Shown here in pieces: positions 63,285-64,000 of a stretch of 64,000 bases of DNA. The stretch's first letter is position 1, and every line of letters begins with the position of its first letter. Source of the stretch: Vallitalea okinawensis. Lineage in GTDB: Bacteria > Bacillota > Clostridia > Lachnospirales > PQDH01. Below the pieces are notes generated by a model that saw nothing but the letters and a program-made list of their open reading frames with translations, was not told where the DNA came from and made no database searches. The translations under genes were made by a program, and so were the position numbers. The DNA lies in contig NZ_PQDH01000012.1 of the NCBI RefSeq assembly GCF_002964605.1, positions 1 through 64,000 of the forward strand, written 5' to 3'.

Positions 63285-64000
63285 ATGATTAAGTATGTCT
63301 TAGAAAGACTTATGTACGGGCTTATTACTTTGTTTTTAGTAGTATCCATTACTTTCTTACTACTTCAATTCATGCCAGGTTCACCCTTTAACGACGATAA
63401 GTTAACGGAGGAACAATTAGTAATTTTGAATGACAAATATGGTTTGGATGATCCAATACCAATGCAATATGCTCGTTATATGAAGAATGTATTCACAGGG
63501 GATTTTGGTGTATCATTCCAATACAATAATCAAGAAGTTTCAGAAATGATTGCTGCAAGATTGCCAGTAACTGTACGTGTAGGAGGACAAGCGCTTATTT
63601 TTGGAGCATTAGTGGGTATATTTTTAGGGGCGATAGCTGCACTTAAGAAAAATACACCTATTGATCATGCAACAATTTTGATCGCAATTCTAGGGGTTTC
63701 TGTTCCATCCTACGTAATGGCATCTTTAATGCAATACTATCTAGGTGTAAGAGCAGGTTTACTTCCAGTTGTTTATAATGAGACAGCTGCATCTACGATT
63801 ATGCCAACGTTAGCACTATCCTTATTTGTTATCTCATCATGTGCTCGTTTCATGAGAACAGAGCTCGTTGAGGTGCTTTCTACTGATTATATATTATTAG
63901 CAAGAGCTAAAGGTATGTCAAGAGCGCACGTCATCTATAAACATGCATTGAGAAATGCATTAATTCCAGTTATTACAGTGCTAGGACCAATGACAATTTC
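63285..64000 (+). CDS. oppB: Oligopeptide ABC transporter permease OppB2 (3' end outside window)
   Basis: The frame is open to the window end; 238 codons are visible. MIKYVLERLMYGLITLFLVV, LLLQFMPGSPFNDDKLTEEQ and the EAA loop RTELVEVLSTDYILLARAKG make it a close paralogue of OppB at 56348. RBS GAGGTGA precedes the ATG. It is the permease of the second opp operon, whose remaining genes should follow outside the window. Confidence 0.93.
   Translation, partial: MIKYVLERLMYGLITLFLVVSITFLLLQFMPGSPFNDDKLTEEQLVILNDKYGLDDPIPMQYARYMKNVFTGDFGVSFQYNNQEVSEMIAARLPVTVRVGGQALIFGALVGIFLGAIAALKKNTPIDHATILIAILGVSVPSYVMASLMQYYLGVRAGLLPVVYNETAASTIMPTLALSLFVISSCARFMRTELVEVLSTDYILLARAKGMSRAHVIYKHALRNALIPVITVLGPMTI

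Overview
The window is low-GC DNA (roughly one third G+C by eye) with strong AGGAGG ribosome binding sites and frequent GTG/TTG starts. It carries strict-anaerobe enzymes (indolepyruvate:ferredoxin oxidoreductase, an EFR1-type flavodoxin/ferredoxin), a Tad pilus locus without an outer-membrane secretin, SLH-anchored surface protein genes and promoters that look like the late-sporulation sigma-K type. This fits an anaerobic, endospore-forming member of the Clostridia (Bacillota). A finer placement, possibly near Lachnospirales/Vallitalea, is a guess. No rRNA, tRNA, insertion sequence, prophage or CRISPR array is visible.

Layout. 1-9.5 kb holds single regulatory and metabolic genes: an EamA transporter end, a methyltransferase, a membrane LuxR-type regulator, a serine beta-lactamase-family protein, an AraC/GyrI regulator, an SDR, an EFR1 ferredoxin divergent from a TetR regulator with a 38-bp operator, and a ROK regulator with its own 38-bp dyad. 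9.7-12.2 kb holds four minus-strand genes for Asn/Asp/Lys-rich proteins; three are preceded by the same GAACA, 16 nt, CATANNNTA promoter. 12.5-15.8 kb holds fructose-6-phosphate aldolase/transaldolase, transketolase and a membrane protein. 16.0-33.4 kb is one long apparent operon for a Tad/Flp pilus: two prepilin peptidases, TadZ, TadA, TadB, TadC with an extracytoplasmic insertion, Flp pilin, two TadE-like pseudopilins, a 1014-residue DUF5702 protein, a DUF6382 protein, an SLH protein and a 1201-residue secreted protein.

33.5-38.6 kb is an FtsX-type ABC exporter with its two-component system. 38.7-49.9 kb holds a flavin reductase, an adenosine deaminase-like enzyme, a Crp/Fnr regulator, a DUF4386 protein, an M3 oligopeptidase lipoprotein, Tex, IorAB and a deoxynucleoside kinase. 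50.1-53.8 kb holds a LytTR regulator with a direct-repeat site at its own promoter, a chimeric membrane partner, and a NusG-II/Gx-transporter pair.

54.4-64 kb holds an Opp/Ami-type oligopeptide ABC operon (oppABCDF) followed by the start of a second one (oppA2-oppB2, cut by the window end). The most striking observation is that both OppA proteins appear circularly permuted. After an ordinary lipoprotein signal peptide, the part that is normally C-terminal comes first and the part that is normally N-terminal comes second, joined where the native termini lie. New ends fall in the loop between the usual (L/V)xFN strand and the NxxxRKA helix. Both paralogues share the permutation, so it predates their duplication.
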